DNA of 64,000 nt. Source: Polytrichum commune (lineage: Eukaryota; Streptophyta; Polytrichopsida; Polytrichales; Polytrichaceae). Positions 22,778-34,000 of the stretch are shown here, piece by piece (the stretch's first letter is position 1; each line of letters begins with the position of its first letter). Made by a program: the position numbers and the translations under genes. The notes under the pieces are model-generated. The model made no database searches. It was not told the DNA's origin and worked only from the letters and a program-made list of their open reading frames with translations. The stretch is from positions 39,233,501 through 39,297,500 of the forward strand of contig OX485805.1 of NCBI GenBank assembly GCA_950295325.1, given 5' to 3'.

Positions 22778-23471
22778 CAGGGTTGTTTATTGTCTCGTGA
22801 CGGAGGCTAATCTCGGCATAATGTTGTGCCGTCACAACACGTATCTGTCACGACATTATGCCGGATGTTGTCTTTATCCTGACGGACTTGAATTTTACCG
22901 AATTCTGTGTGTAATTACATTACCCCATTTCGGACACGCAGGATGTAAGATGTCCACGTGTGATGACATGTTAACAAAGTAGAGGTAAAGTGGGGAAAAA
23001 ATTACTAGCCCCCGTCCGCCCCCGTTCCCGCCCCGTTTCCAACCCCCCCCCCCCGCGGTCCGCCCCGTTCCCACCCCCCGTTTCCCCCCCCCCCCCCCCG
23101 TCTGCCCCCCCTCCCTCCCTCCCCGTCCGCCCCCCCTCCCCCACTGTCCGCACCCGCTCCCCCCCCCCCCGCCCGTCCGCCCCCGTCCGCCCCACACACT
23201 CCTTAGTCATATTTTACTACTTTGATTTTAACAGAATGATAACAGAATGGCAAAATGGTTTACCTGGCGCTAGGCATATCTACGTCCACGTCGGCCTTTT
23301 CTGCCACATAGGACGCCACCTTGGCAAGAAGGTAAGTATTTTACCCACCCTACTAGCTGCCCCCTAGGTTGACCCTACGTGGACCCTATTGTGTCGTGAC
23401 GGAGGGGTCCGTCACGACACGACACGTCATGACGGCACGACACCGTCATGACATCGGGATAGACAACCCTG
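22778..23471. mobile_element. Non-autonomous hAT-like element (694 bp)
   Basis: The ends are CAGGGTTGTTTAT and, on the other strand, CAGGGTTGTCTAT. The flanks are AAAAAAGA and AAAAAATA, an 8-bp target duplication with one difference. CAGGG ends with 8-bp duplications are typical of hAT elements. Subterminal regions carry several copies of GTCGTGACGG-like motifs in both directions (22,794-22,870 and 23,395-23,455), likely transposase-binding sites. No transposase is coded; the middle is a C-rich tract. Proline- or glycine-rich frames over that tract are composition artefacts. It sits within LTR copy B. Confidence 0.8.
23009..23194. repeat. C-rich tract with G-quadruplex potential on the minus strand
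   Basis: About 185 bases are almost pure pyrimidine on the plus strand, with CCCCCGTCCGC-like units and C runs of up to about 18. The minus strand therefore has dozens of G runs of three or more with short spacers, the pattern of G-quadruplex-forming DNA. The plus strand could form i-motifs. It lies in the centre of the hAT-like element. Confidence 0.85.
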
Positions 23472-24344
23472 AAAAAATATGACTGGTTAACAATATATTT
23501 GAAGTATTTTTATTTCCGAAGCATTTCAATTATGAGTATATTATTAACTTATGACATGAGTGTCTACTATTAAGTGCTAATGCACACAATATATCTATAT
23601 TGCTAAAAGAAGTCAATTAATCGTGACTCAAATGCTTTCAAACATAAAAATAGATAATGAATAAGTCTTTGACTAACTTTGTTATGACTTCATTATGATA
23701 TAATTTTATCCTTGATTGGTAATATTGTAATTATGCTAAAAATAGGCCGTGGTTAGTTATTTTATAATCGTGCTAAAAATAATATGTTCCTAATTGTAGT
23801 AGAAACTGAGATTATATCAAACCAGGGCTAAATATATCATATGTTTAAAATAGTATGTTCTAATTATAGCCAAAATGGAAACAGAGGTAGAACATAACTA
23901 ATCAAAAAATAGTATGTGGCTAATTACAGCAGACACTCAATGACTGGTTTAAAAATAGATTGTGTTGAGACTGAGATATAATTAGATTGTACTCATTATG
24001 GTTGGAAATTGCGTAACATTGTGAGATTGTTATAAGATGAAAACTACATTATAAAGAAGAGTTGAGAGTTGAGAGAAATAATAAGTTCTGAGAGAAAAAT
24101 GCAAGATGTACTCTTGGAAGTTGATAAGAAAATGGGAAGTCAATAGAGGTGTTGATACACATGTGAGGAGAAAATCTCCGTTATATGGAAGGAGAGTATC
24201 AAACCATAATGTGGTGATTATTTAGTTAATTGCTACCTATGTCTTATCGGAAAGGAACTCTGCTAATGGAGAACGATAATTAAGAAAGTGGAAAAGAATA
24301 TCAAGAAAGAAATTTTTTTGGAAATAAAGATAACTTAGTTGATT

Positions 24345-24690
24345 GTTGTTTGGCTACTTGGAGGGAAATTAACTTGTCACATGGATACTTGGTTATTTAG
24401 CTACTTGGAGGAAAAAATAACTTGATACTTGACTACTTAGCTACTTGGAGGAAATAATAACTTGGTACTTGGCTACTTAGCTACTTGGAAGAAAAGATAA
24501 CTTGATACTTGGCTACTTAGCTACTTGAAGGAAAAAGTTAACTTGTTACTTGGTAACCGGTTACATAGCAATTTGGAAGAAAATATAACTTATTACATAG
24601 TTACCTAGTGATTTAGCTTCTTGGAGAAAGAATTAACTTGCGACTTGACTACTTGATTACTTGCTACTTGTTACATGGATACTTAGATAC
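24345..24690 (+). repeat. Minisatellite within LTR copy B
   Basis: A unit of about 55-60 bases built on 'gctacttggaggaaaaaataacttg' and 'tacttggctactta' is repeated about six times. Shorter versions of the same phrases are in LTR copy A (6,540-6,720 and 7,055-7,100) but at different places, so the array expanded independently after the copies separated. Confidence 0.8.
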
Positions 24691-25088
24691 TTGGGGTTAT
24701 TCAAATTACCGAGTATGATGTCAATTAGAGATTTTAGTCTACTAGAGCTATTTGAGACTACATCAACGATTGAGGTTGCTTGGAATTACTTGGTACTCGG
24801 TACCTATCACAAGGTAATTAAAGTAGTAACAATTGAGCTTAAAAGGAAAGGAGCTTCGATACGAATTAAGAAGAGTCCAAACAATCAAGTAGATAATAAT
24901 TCTATCACTACAAATAGAGTACTCAAAAACAAAAGAAGAAGACCGACAACGGCAACTTGAAAGAGAAGAATAGTGAACAACGAGGAGGATAGGTAGTTTG
25001 AGTCATCATAATCCAGACGATTATCTTAGTCACTACGATACAGTCAACTCTAGAAACAAGTGGAGGTAGTTGAATTCACGCCATGGGG

Positions 25089-26580
25089 ACATTAAATGTG
25101 CCCATTATGGTTTAGATTTTTATCCTGGCGATGCTAACCACATGGTCATTTCATTTGCAAAACTCTTGTGAAATTTTTAGAAGCCGCCGGTACACTCTTC
25201 TCGTGCCATTTTTTATGGCTGCGGAACGATATCCCTTTATGAGGCAGTGCTTTGGGGGAAGGAGGTTTGTATGTTGTCATTGCCAAAACCACCCGGAGAA
25301 CCCATTTTTGTAAAACCATTGCCTCCAACTCTCCACGTTCTACTTGATAATTGTACTAAAGACAACAAATATCGATATGTGTTTTGTTTTTAGTCATTGC
25401 TTATGGTAAAATGCATCTTCAAAGAAGTATTTGTGACTTTCTTGATGGTGGAACACACACATGACGACATTGATGCGTCATTTAGCTATTGGAGCATGAA
25501 GTTGCATGACGAGGATTTCTCCACCATACCACTTCTCATGAAATCATACATGAATTTGGACAATATGCCGGTGATTCCGCACATGATTGAGGAAATACCA
25601 AATTTCAAGGCCTTCATCAAGCCATACATATTGAAGGGAGTGGACAGTTTGGTAGGTATACCAAATCACAACAATACCGCTTTTATATGAAAGATGATGG
25701 TGTCCCCGCCATGCAGTCAAGTTTTTGTGCACATCTCCTAATTAGGGCCCAGACGATGGTGTACTTGTGTGGTGTCAAGACAAGGATGAGAAATGTTTGC
25801 TTCCGAATGGAAATCCTAAGCCTTGCAAACCCGACCCCATGAGGAATGGGCCGGAAATCATCAAAAGCATATCTGGATTCATTGAGTATTAGAAAGAATT
25901 GTGTGAGGAAGATATTACCAAACGTGTTACGGATACTCATGAATTGTTGATTGCGTATTGGGATTGCATTCGCTCGCCCTTGATGACACTTGGTGGCGAC
26001 TGTACGACTTTGACATAAGAATTTTGGCCACAAAGTCGTTTGAGGGTTGTAGAATCCGACACCATGTTCTTTAGCAATGGAGATGTCCATGAAGAGTTTG
26101 CAATGGACAAGCATTACGTTGGCCCTGCGCGCAATCGGCCGGCACTGTCGTTTCGTGTGCGTGTTGATTGCCACGAAGGTTATATGGTCCTCATACGAGC
26201 AGGAGATGAGGAGCACCCTAAGCCAATTTGGTTGGTGAAAGCATTGTCTTCACCCAATTTTGTTCAAACTAACCCCAACTTTCGTCAAATTAAAGTGGAG
26301 TATTGTTGTCCAAGCACCAAAGACCAAAACGTTCTCTGCACCTATTCAGGTTAAGACACCAAAAAGAATTTCAAGTGGACAGTGGACTCAACGTACGGAC
26401 CGGTTTGGATAAACATGGATACCATATTTTGTACGTAGAAGCCGTGCAAGGGTTCCAAATCGGAAACAATGACCATTCCCCCAAAACATATAGATTTTGC
26501 CAAAGACAACTTGGCACGTATTGCAGCTATAGAAAATGACACCAAGAATGCATATGAAGTGGAAGATGGAGATGGGTAAA
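25089..26580 (+). pseudogene. DUF7869-like protein, pseudogene
   Basis: Reading across frames gives HYGLDFYPGDANHMV (25,107), LLDNCTKDNKYRYVF (25,343), then the frame 25397-25690 with FLMVEHTHDDID, matching the FLxVGHTHxDxD signature I associate with the DUF7869 family. The middle part is broken by shifts. From 26,040 a second frame has HPKPIWLVKALSSPNF and IKVEYCCPSTKDQNVL, and after a stop KNFKWTVDSTYGPVWIN, like the C-terminal part of the family. The family's function is not known to me; its repetitive occurrence suggests a mobile-element protein. At least four stops or shifts show that it is dead. It begins at the edge of LTR copy B. Confidence 0.6.
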
Positions 26581-27299
26581 CATAATATAGGTTGGAATTA
26601 ATGGAAAAAAATAGAAGCACTTCATATACTTGGTTTTATTGCAGCTACATTCAAATTTTTACATACATTTGGGATGTGCCATCCAATTCCATAAGACCCT
26701 TATATATGGGATGCGCACCCTAAACTTTATAATGATATTAAACCATTGTTTTTGGGATTCAATTGTTATTTTCCACGTGTAGTTCATGTTTTGATTATGA
26801 TTTAAAGACTTACTATTATGTAATGTGAATATTCTTGGGGTGCGAATTTGTAAACCATCATGTTCCCAATGTTCTGTATCCCAAATTATGGTATTATGTC
26901 TTCAATTAACAAATATAGTGTTATGTCCTCCTCAACTCCAAGAAATGCGGACCCGATGCTCGACATGCATGAAGTGTAGCACCTGTGAGAAACAAACTTT
27001 AGAAAAGGATAGAAGAAAAATGATGTATAATATATGATTTTTGTTTGAGAAAAAATTGCAAAGAAATTTGAGGAGGAAAAAACATAAGAAAACCAGTTTG
27101 TAGAAATTGATACATGTTCCAACAGTCAAATCAACTATTTTACTATCCAGAGTAGAACATGCTTCAATAAGCATTTGCATATATATATGGAAGTTTTCTC
27201 CCAAGCACCTTTCCATGGAGTAACACCATCATAATGCATAGTTAGATTATTTTTGTCAATGAAATTTGGAATGGATAGACCGGAAATAGGATCAAAATC
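26581..27299. other. No gene recognised
   Basis: AT-rich sequence between two transposon relics. Minus-strand frames at 26,886-27,122 and 26,932-27,216 read as hydrophobic and Lys-rich and show no family motif. Part of the 27,100-27,299 portion could be the decayed continuation of the pipsqueak-type relic to its right. Confidence 0.4.
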
Positions 27300-27640
27300 A
27301 ATATTAATAAGATCTTTGTCAAAATGAAGTTGAAAAAAAGGCTTTCATTTTATCGGAATATGAAGTCAACCAATTGCTTCTCATAATTGGCGTTCAAAAC
27401 ACCATTTTTTTCCTCTCTTTTTAGAACAAATTATACCGGATAAATGACACTGAAGAGTTGAAATAGAAATTCCAAAATATGCACTTGCTATCATCATTTT
27501 TTCACTTGGATCGATTGCCTCAATTGCATGTGTGAGAGCCTTTGAATTCCAATTATCATTTTTCTTCAAATTTTCCTTTTTCCCTCGCCTCGCATGTGAC
27601 GGTAATGCCTCTCGATTCTCAGTTGGGGGAGGCACCTCAT
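27300..27640 (-). pseudogene. Pipsqueak-type HTH relic (pogo/jerky-like transposase N-terminus)
   Basis: The minus-strand frame ending at 27,381 has NWNSKALTHAIEAID, then SAYFGISISTLQCHLSG, then KKRG. This is the layout of a psq-type helix-turn-helix: basic start, 'ALxAI', and 'S...FGI..TTLQ.H..G' as recognition helix. After a frame change in the A-rich run following KKRG the reading continues as GVLNANYEKQLVDFI, resembling the start of the second, CENP-B-type HTH of pogo/jerky transposases. No DDE core was found downstream, so only the DNA-binding end is left. It could instead be a host DNA-binding protein fragment. Confidence 0.55.
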
Positions 27641-29929
27641 GATTAAGTTGCAAGCTAGGCATGTAGACCTTCATGGTTTGGAAACAAATCAAGGGGGGTT
27701 GTTAATGATTAGGACAACATGATTGGCCTTGATCTCAACACTGGCAAGTTATTTCTTGCTCGATGGCTCCCTGTACCCATGGAAAACTAGCAAGTTAGTC
27801 TGTGAAGCATGAGCGACAAGAACGGCGTGCAGCATTCAAATCACTAGACTTGGCATTCATACTTAGAATTTAAAATGAAATTGGAAAAACAAAAACAAAA
27901 AAACCCAACCGATTGACAATGCCCATATGGCGGAGTCACCATGGGTGGCGGATTGGCATTGCTCTTGCGGACCAAGCTAGAAAGCCTCATTTGTTGGTCC
28001 ATGAATACCTCAACATCCACCTAGCTAATATGGTCTTGAGCCTCTCCATTGACCCCACAAACATCATCGCTTGCCGAATCATCCTCTTCAATGAGCTCAT
28101 GTCGCTCGTAGTCGCCTCCAAGATCAACATTGTCAAGCAAATTCCACTATGGTTGGGTTTCTTCCCATGCCATGGTTGGAGTTGCATTGTAACTTATGAA
28201 TTTCACAGTCCAACTCTCCCCGCCGCCTTGGTTACTAGTTGAGTTGATTAGTTATGGGTTAAGTGTCCCTTTCATGTGTAACAAAATGAGAGTACACAAT
28301 CTATGAGTTGCCATGAAGCGATCATGGGTGTGTTGTTGCGGCAGCTTAAATCAAAGTCAATCACGATCAAACCACGTGCTTGGAATGCTCGCCCACCTTC
28401 TCATTCCTAAACAAGCCACAATCCATAATCAATTTACCTTGTATCTCATCGTATCCCTTTTGAGTGCTAAAAACAAACTCCACAGGATTGAAGTGGCTAT
28501 GGCCCCATATATTATTTCTTGGTGCTGCCTGAGTGCCGAAGTGTTGCCTCCTTCACTTGTTAGGGCGGCCTCAATGCCGATAGCCATCGTTTGCGGTGGT
28601 CAAAACCAGTAGGCAAACTTTTCTTTAGTGCAACTAGGTTAGTCCTAAAAGACTTAAAATAAACCAAGCTCGTTTCACACTCGACCCCAAACGCTTTTAG
28701 GACGACTTATAATTGGCGCTTTTAAGTCCAAGTTACTTTAAGGACCTTCTACCTTATTAGACCCGATGAACATTGGGCAAAAGTATAAGGAAATAGAATA
28801 TTATATGAGTTCTTGGCCACATATGGAAGCAGAAATGTGAAGAAAGGAAGAACCAAAGCATCAATTTTGAGTGTGTTTGTTCACAAGAAAATAAATAATT
28901 GTCTTGCTCAATACTAATTGTAAACCACGATATAGTGTCACCAACACTAAATGTTAACCCAACATTATTGTTCATTCCTTGAAATTTTTTTGGAGGGGGA
29001 TTATAGGTCTACAGTGTTGCACTTACTGTCACTTACCAAGTGATTTTTCATCCAAATTTCAATCATCCATGACAATATTTTATCACAAGTTGCTGACAAG
29101 AGAAGGTAGGGTGGACCAATGGATAAACTCATCCATCATCCATGACAATATTTGTTCATTTATTCATAAGAAGTGTCATCTGAAAAGTTAGGATAGTGAC
29201 ATAAAATACCATATGACACTAAATATCATAAATATCATATTTAGTGTAGTTTTCAATAGATTGACACCACTCTTTGTGTGTAATAATTGTAGCAGTAAGA
29301 AAACTTGGGTGGCGTTATGTTAATGTATCATAAACTAATGGTTTGGAATGTAACCCATGGTTTCATCCACTCTACCTTACGTATAACTCTAGTGTACGAA
29401 GATTTGGTGTATTTGTTTCATGATAATATCAAATAAAAGGTAAATTTTAAGCTCTTTTTTCAATCCTGTTGACAGACCTAGAGCTTGTGCACGCTCCCTA
29501 AATGAACGTCAATGAAAGGATTCATTCAGAAAATGACGATCTTTGATGTAGAAACACCGCAGAAACAGGGAGATGGAAATCGTGTGTATTTAGATCAATC
29601 ATGCCTTCCTGCTATTACTTCCTTCTTTACCGGTCTCATTCATCTTCAAGGTTTGTCATGAAGATGGCAGGGCACAATTCAAAGTGCGTGGTATCGTCAA
29701 AAAATTCTGTTGAGAATTCAGAATTATACAGATCATCTTACACAGAATTATGTAAGAAAATCGCTCATATCTAAAGAAATAAACTGTGCATATGACAAAT
29801 TTGAAGTGGAACTTCTTATGACGTCAGATCAATGTGCGACCAAATTTCCATTGTGTGGAAAAACTGTGCATAGTCACACACTTTTGGAAACCCGTCTTGT
29901 TGTGTTGCATTAGTGGTAACCAGAAAGTA
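27641..29929. other. No gene recognised; one acidic minus-strand fragment
   Basis: Between about 28,150 and 27,900 the minus strand reads as an acidic stretch with GGDYERHELIEEDDSASDDV, followed by RLSSLVRKSNANPPPMVTPP before a stop. That pattern is typical of a decayed protein C-terminus, but I cannot assign it. Plus-strand frames at 27,913 and 28,313 are shadows. The rest (28,620-29,930) shows nothing beyond short duplicated phrases such as 'catccatgacaatatt' (29,065 and 29,138). Confidence 0.4.
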
Positions 29930-30935
29930 CGGGTGGCAACCTTAAACCAGAATACATTCTCTGAAAGCATCAGCAAGTTGGGTATCAATTTTTAAAGAGT
30001 ACAACTACAGCGTGTTGTTTAACTTCCCATCATCAAAGGATTAATCTGTGTAGGTATGATGCTAGGAAAATCCACGAGATAGACGTGCCGAAATCGAACA
30101 CAACAATAATCTGGGCACTTGTAGATTTGAGTGATATGGAGTTAGGTGTGGGATCTAAGAATTGGCACCAAAAAGACGTGTGTTGAGAAGACATGTGTTG
30201 CACTACTGCTCAAAAATATGATAACCATTCTAGGCTCAATAGCCAACATGATCGGGTGAACCCACATGACCACTTAGATGCGCATGAGACTTTCCACTTT
30301 GATATTGAAAAAGATATTCATATGAGCTCCAATGATTATGAGGCAAACGGCTACGGACACAGTTTGGATTTGCTAATCATCTTGCACTAACTGCATGTTT
30401 TATAACACCATACAAGAAGTGGGTGCAGAGAGATTAAAGTGTCCATCTAAAGGCATGTCTACCCTTAATTCAGAACAGTATCATAGTTCAATATCAATCT
30501 TGTCACCTATCACGCAGTAGTTGGGTTGGAAAATGTGGGTTATGGGGTTGATATCAGAATTGTTTTTTGCACCCGTCACAAACCTGTCAAATGTGTATAC
30601 ATGATGCACATTTGACACGTGTGATGGATACAAGAAGCCACCCTGGTTGATATAAAGGTTCCCTTTACAGAGCTCCTCCTGCAGGGGCTAGCTGCTTTTG
30701 CGTGTATTGATATGATTCCTCTCCTAAAATTGTAAGGCCACAATAGAGAATGCTGCATGGTGAATGTTACGAATTCGTACCTGTTACTTCTCCATCCTCT
30801 TGTTTAGTAGATCACAGCGTTCAACAATTCACTTGAAAGGAGTTTAGTACACCATATCCAAGCACCTTTAATAGTGGGGACTTCCACAAACAGTGTGGAG
30901 AAGAGGAGGATATCTATATAGTGTTTGCCGGAATA
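29930..30935 (+). repeat. Diverged direct repeat upstream of the FAD gene (copy 1)
   Basis: Three segments (about 29,930-30,025, 30,500-30,540 and 30,680-30,935) match, in order and orientation, a continuous stretch at about 35,925-36,305 downstream of the gene. Examples are 'cctatcac' followed by 'agttgggttgga' (30,505 and 36,010), and 'acaaacagtgt' followed by 'gagaagaggag' (30,886 and 36,258). Copy 1 has about 470 extra bases between the first two segments. It ends at the presumed promoter of the gene. Confidence 0.75.
30913..30923 (+). promoter_or_regulatory. Possible TATA box of the FAD monooxygenase gene
   Basis: TCTATATAGTG lies about 160 bases before the proposed start codon, a usual spacing for a plant core promoter with a leader of about 130 bases. 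It is at the right edge of the direct repeat; the downstream repeat copy lacks it. This is inference from position and sequence only. Confidence 0.4.
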
Positions 30936-31081
30936 CATCTTACTAAGTTATTGTATAATTTAGTATTCTTGGGTGTTTGAAGTCGGTCGGAGTCTGGAGG
31001 AGAGAGTGGAGTCCGGAAAGAATTCAGTCGATTTTTTTGTGAGAAAGCTTGTGGGGGGTTTAGATTGGGGATTAACTGGGC

Positions 31082-34000
31082 ATGACGATGGAGGTGGAGG
31101 TAGATATTGCGATAGTGGGAGGTGGACTCGGAGGGTTAGCATTGGCGGTGGGATTGCAAGAGAGGTTTATTGAAGCGCATGTGTTTGAGAAGGCGCCCCA
31201 ACGTCGCAAGCACTCCGGGACTGCCATCAGCGTTGCAACCAATGGTACAGACATAACCTTGCACACTTTTCACTAATCTTCTTCTATCTATCCACCTGAA
31301 GGTGCTGAGTCTTTTTTATCGACAAATGTGGAACTCAATTTCAACTTCATTTCCTGTTCCATTGATATATCTGGACATGTAGATATATAGAGCTTTGTGG
31401 GTATAGAAAGAATATGTTACGGTAATGTGGGAAATGTGGAATTCAATGTCCAAATCAGATCGTGTTCCATTTAAATTTCTAGACATGTAGATAAATCTGG
31501 CTTTGTGGGCAATGTGGAGGAATTCAATGTCAACTTCGTTTTCAGTTTCGCCTGTGTGGGGATTGAATGAACATGTTAGGGATGTGGGAACTGATTCATG
31601 TTGTTGTTGTGAGGACAGGCATTCGAGCGTTAGAGGGGCTCAAGCCAGGGTTGAGCTCCAAAATGCGAGGAGCGGGTACCGGTGTGCGACAACTCACAGG
31701 TCTGATCAGATTACAAGGGCAGCCGGAGAGGGCAATAACAAGGCAAGAGTCACCTGAGAAACTTCTCATGATTCCGTGGAAGCTCGCAGCGGAAATGCTG
31801 GCAGAGGAGATTTCAGACTCCACTGCGGTGCATTGGCAACATTCATTCCTAGACTACGAGACTGTTGAGGTAAAGCTCTATCTGCTCACATGAAATCTCC
31901 ATACCCAGTCAAGGAATTGAGGAGCATTCTTAAGTTTGAAGCTCCAACATCCACTAATGTACCGTTAGTTTTCCCATTATCCTGTTGAGGTAAAGCTCTC
32001 TCAGGTGAATTGAAAATTCCATACCCTCAGTTGAGAAGAAGTTGATGAAATTCCTGAAGTTTGAGCTCCAACATCCAGTAATATACCTCTGGTTCTTTCG
32101 AAGGGCGGGGTGAAGGCACGCTTTGAAGTGCAAACGGAGCAGGAGGATGGCAGCATCTTGGTTGAAGAGAAAGTGGTGAAAGCCAAGTTGCTAATTGGTG
32201 CTGATGGTATACGCTCTCAAGTGCGCAAAGTCGTGGTTGGGGACGAGCCTCGAGATCTTCTCCTCATCACTTGGAATGCCATTGTTCCCACTGATCCCAT
32301 CAGGTCCACGCTCAACCTCAATGTATCCCAGACTCCATGTAGGACCTTGAGTAGTGGTTGATGGATGTTTTTTACTCTCTTTGGTTCTATTCTTGAGGGA
32401 TATGGAGGGGTAAGGTTGATTGGTGACAATATTACAGCCACAAGTCCTCTTAGTTGCCAACTACAATACAAGGTGTAGTTTACTTTTCGTGGTTCTATCT
32501 TGTTTGTAGTTACTCTGTGGCAGTGAGAAAGAAGAACTTCAAGGCCAAAGGAGGCCAAAAGAGTTGGAGATTATTTGTAGGAGGCAAACTCTTGGAAAAA
32601 GTTTCCACTAGAATCCATAAATTGTCTGACTCCCCATCACGGACTTCACCAATATGGGGGAAAATATTTGAGGTCAAATTTAGTCTTAAACTACAACAAC
32701 ACCTTGTTTGGAGTTGAGGAAATTGTAGTTGTGGTTGTTACCATAACCACAACCAGTCGAGTTTAGACACCCCTTCAAACACTACAAACCAGAAGGCCTT
32801 TGTTTTCGTGCATTCCAAGTCATTCATACGCCACAACTAATTTCCATATATCATAGAAGTTCTCTGCAGGATCTGCTGAGAAAATATTATTGCTGCTTCT
32901 TAAGACTCTGACCGTCAACAACTCAAATTTAATATTTGAGGCTCCCTCACTTAAAATACCTCCCATAGTCAAAATTATGCAAGAGACTTGTGAATTCCTG
33001 TCACTGTACTTTAGGATAGGAGTGCAGTCCGATTGACACCTGATTCAACCGGTAAGCTTTTTAGACTTCCGCCATGAAACAAGATCTGTCGTAAGAACCC
33101 AGTTGGATCGCTGGTTTGAAAAACGTTCTGTTGTTAGAGCAGTTTGTGATTTCATCGGCATAAATTTGTAGGGTATGACCTAGATGGAATGTACTTGTAT
33201 ACACAGATAATACTCAGATGCCCTATACCAAGAGGCATTGGAATCTTGTGTATTTGAACTCATCATTATGGTGCATGGCAGGTCTTTGGAGTTGCACAAG
33301 GAGAATGAGATCAGATTTATTAATTACATCGATAGACGACTTACAGTGCATCAGGTAGATTGTGGTAAGACTCCATCCGAATAAGCTGCTTCCACCAAGT
33401 CTTTTTGTGTAATTGGGTAGGTCCCATTGTGGGCACTTCCAACTCCGCAGACAAATTTTCACCGTGGGATTGAATTGTATATTGTTCTTATCCGCTCAAT
33501 AATTGCGGATCATGCAGATTATTCGTTTCATGTTTCAACTTGGAGTTGAGATGCAAAAGTTATAGGAGGTCAAACGCAAGATCCTTGGTCACATAGGCTC
33601 CTCCAACTCTGTTAATTAATAAACCTAGAATGGTGTCTACATTTTAACCCAAAACTAGTCCAATGTCACCGTACTAACACGTATCATTTGGTGTCCGTTC
33701 TTAACTACAATCCTTGCCATATACCACTCAATAATAGATGCCCAATCAAAAATAGTGACAACATAAGGTCCACATACAGTACGTGGGTAAACTACAGATT
33801 TGGTTTTGAGGATTTTGTGCACTTGTGGTTAAGTACTCCATGGACATTGATGGAATGAATGAATGCTCATTTGCAGGTGCTGGCTACACGCTCTGGCAGG
33901 TGCGTGGGCCGGACGAAAGTGGGGAATTCACTAAAGCTTACAATTCAGATGCAGAATTATATGGTCGGGATGTGAGAAAAGTGCGTGCATTGAAGCAGAT

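Larger units (their letters stand above)
22525..25078 (+). repeat. LTR copy B of the Ty3/gypsy family, with a hAT-like insertion
   Basis: The sequence matches LTR copy A on both sides of the nested hAT-like element. To its left 'cttgagaaattcaagcacgagtg' (22,560) pairs with 5,815-5,840; to its right 'catttcaatta' (23,523) pairs with 6,066. It ends at 25,078 (GTTGAATTCA), matching 7,231-7,242. The next bases, 'cgccatggggac', resemble the primer-binding region after copy A, so copy B may be a 5' LTR of a second, truncated element rather than the 3' LTR of the first. Divergence from copy A is high, so both are old. Confidence 0.65.

Noticed and set aside
22895..23210. Overlapping glycine-rich and proline-rich reading frames of 60-125 codons
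   Set aside because: They are read off the C-rich tract of the hAT-like element. Low-complexity composition keeps all frames open; no start context or domain supports a protein.
31567..31893. Separate small gene of 108 codons
   Set aside because: It is exon 2 of the FAD monooxygenase read through both splice sites; the in-frame ATG is intronic.
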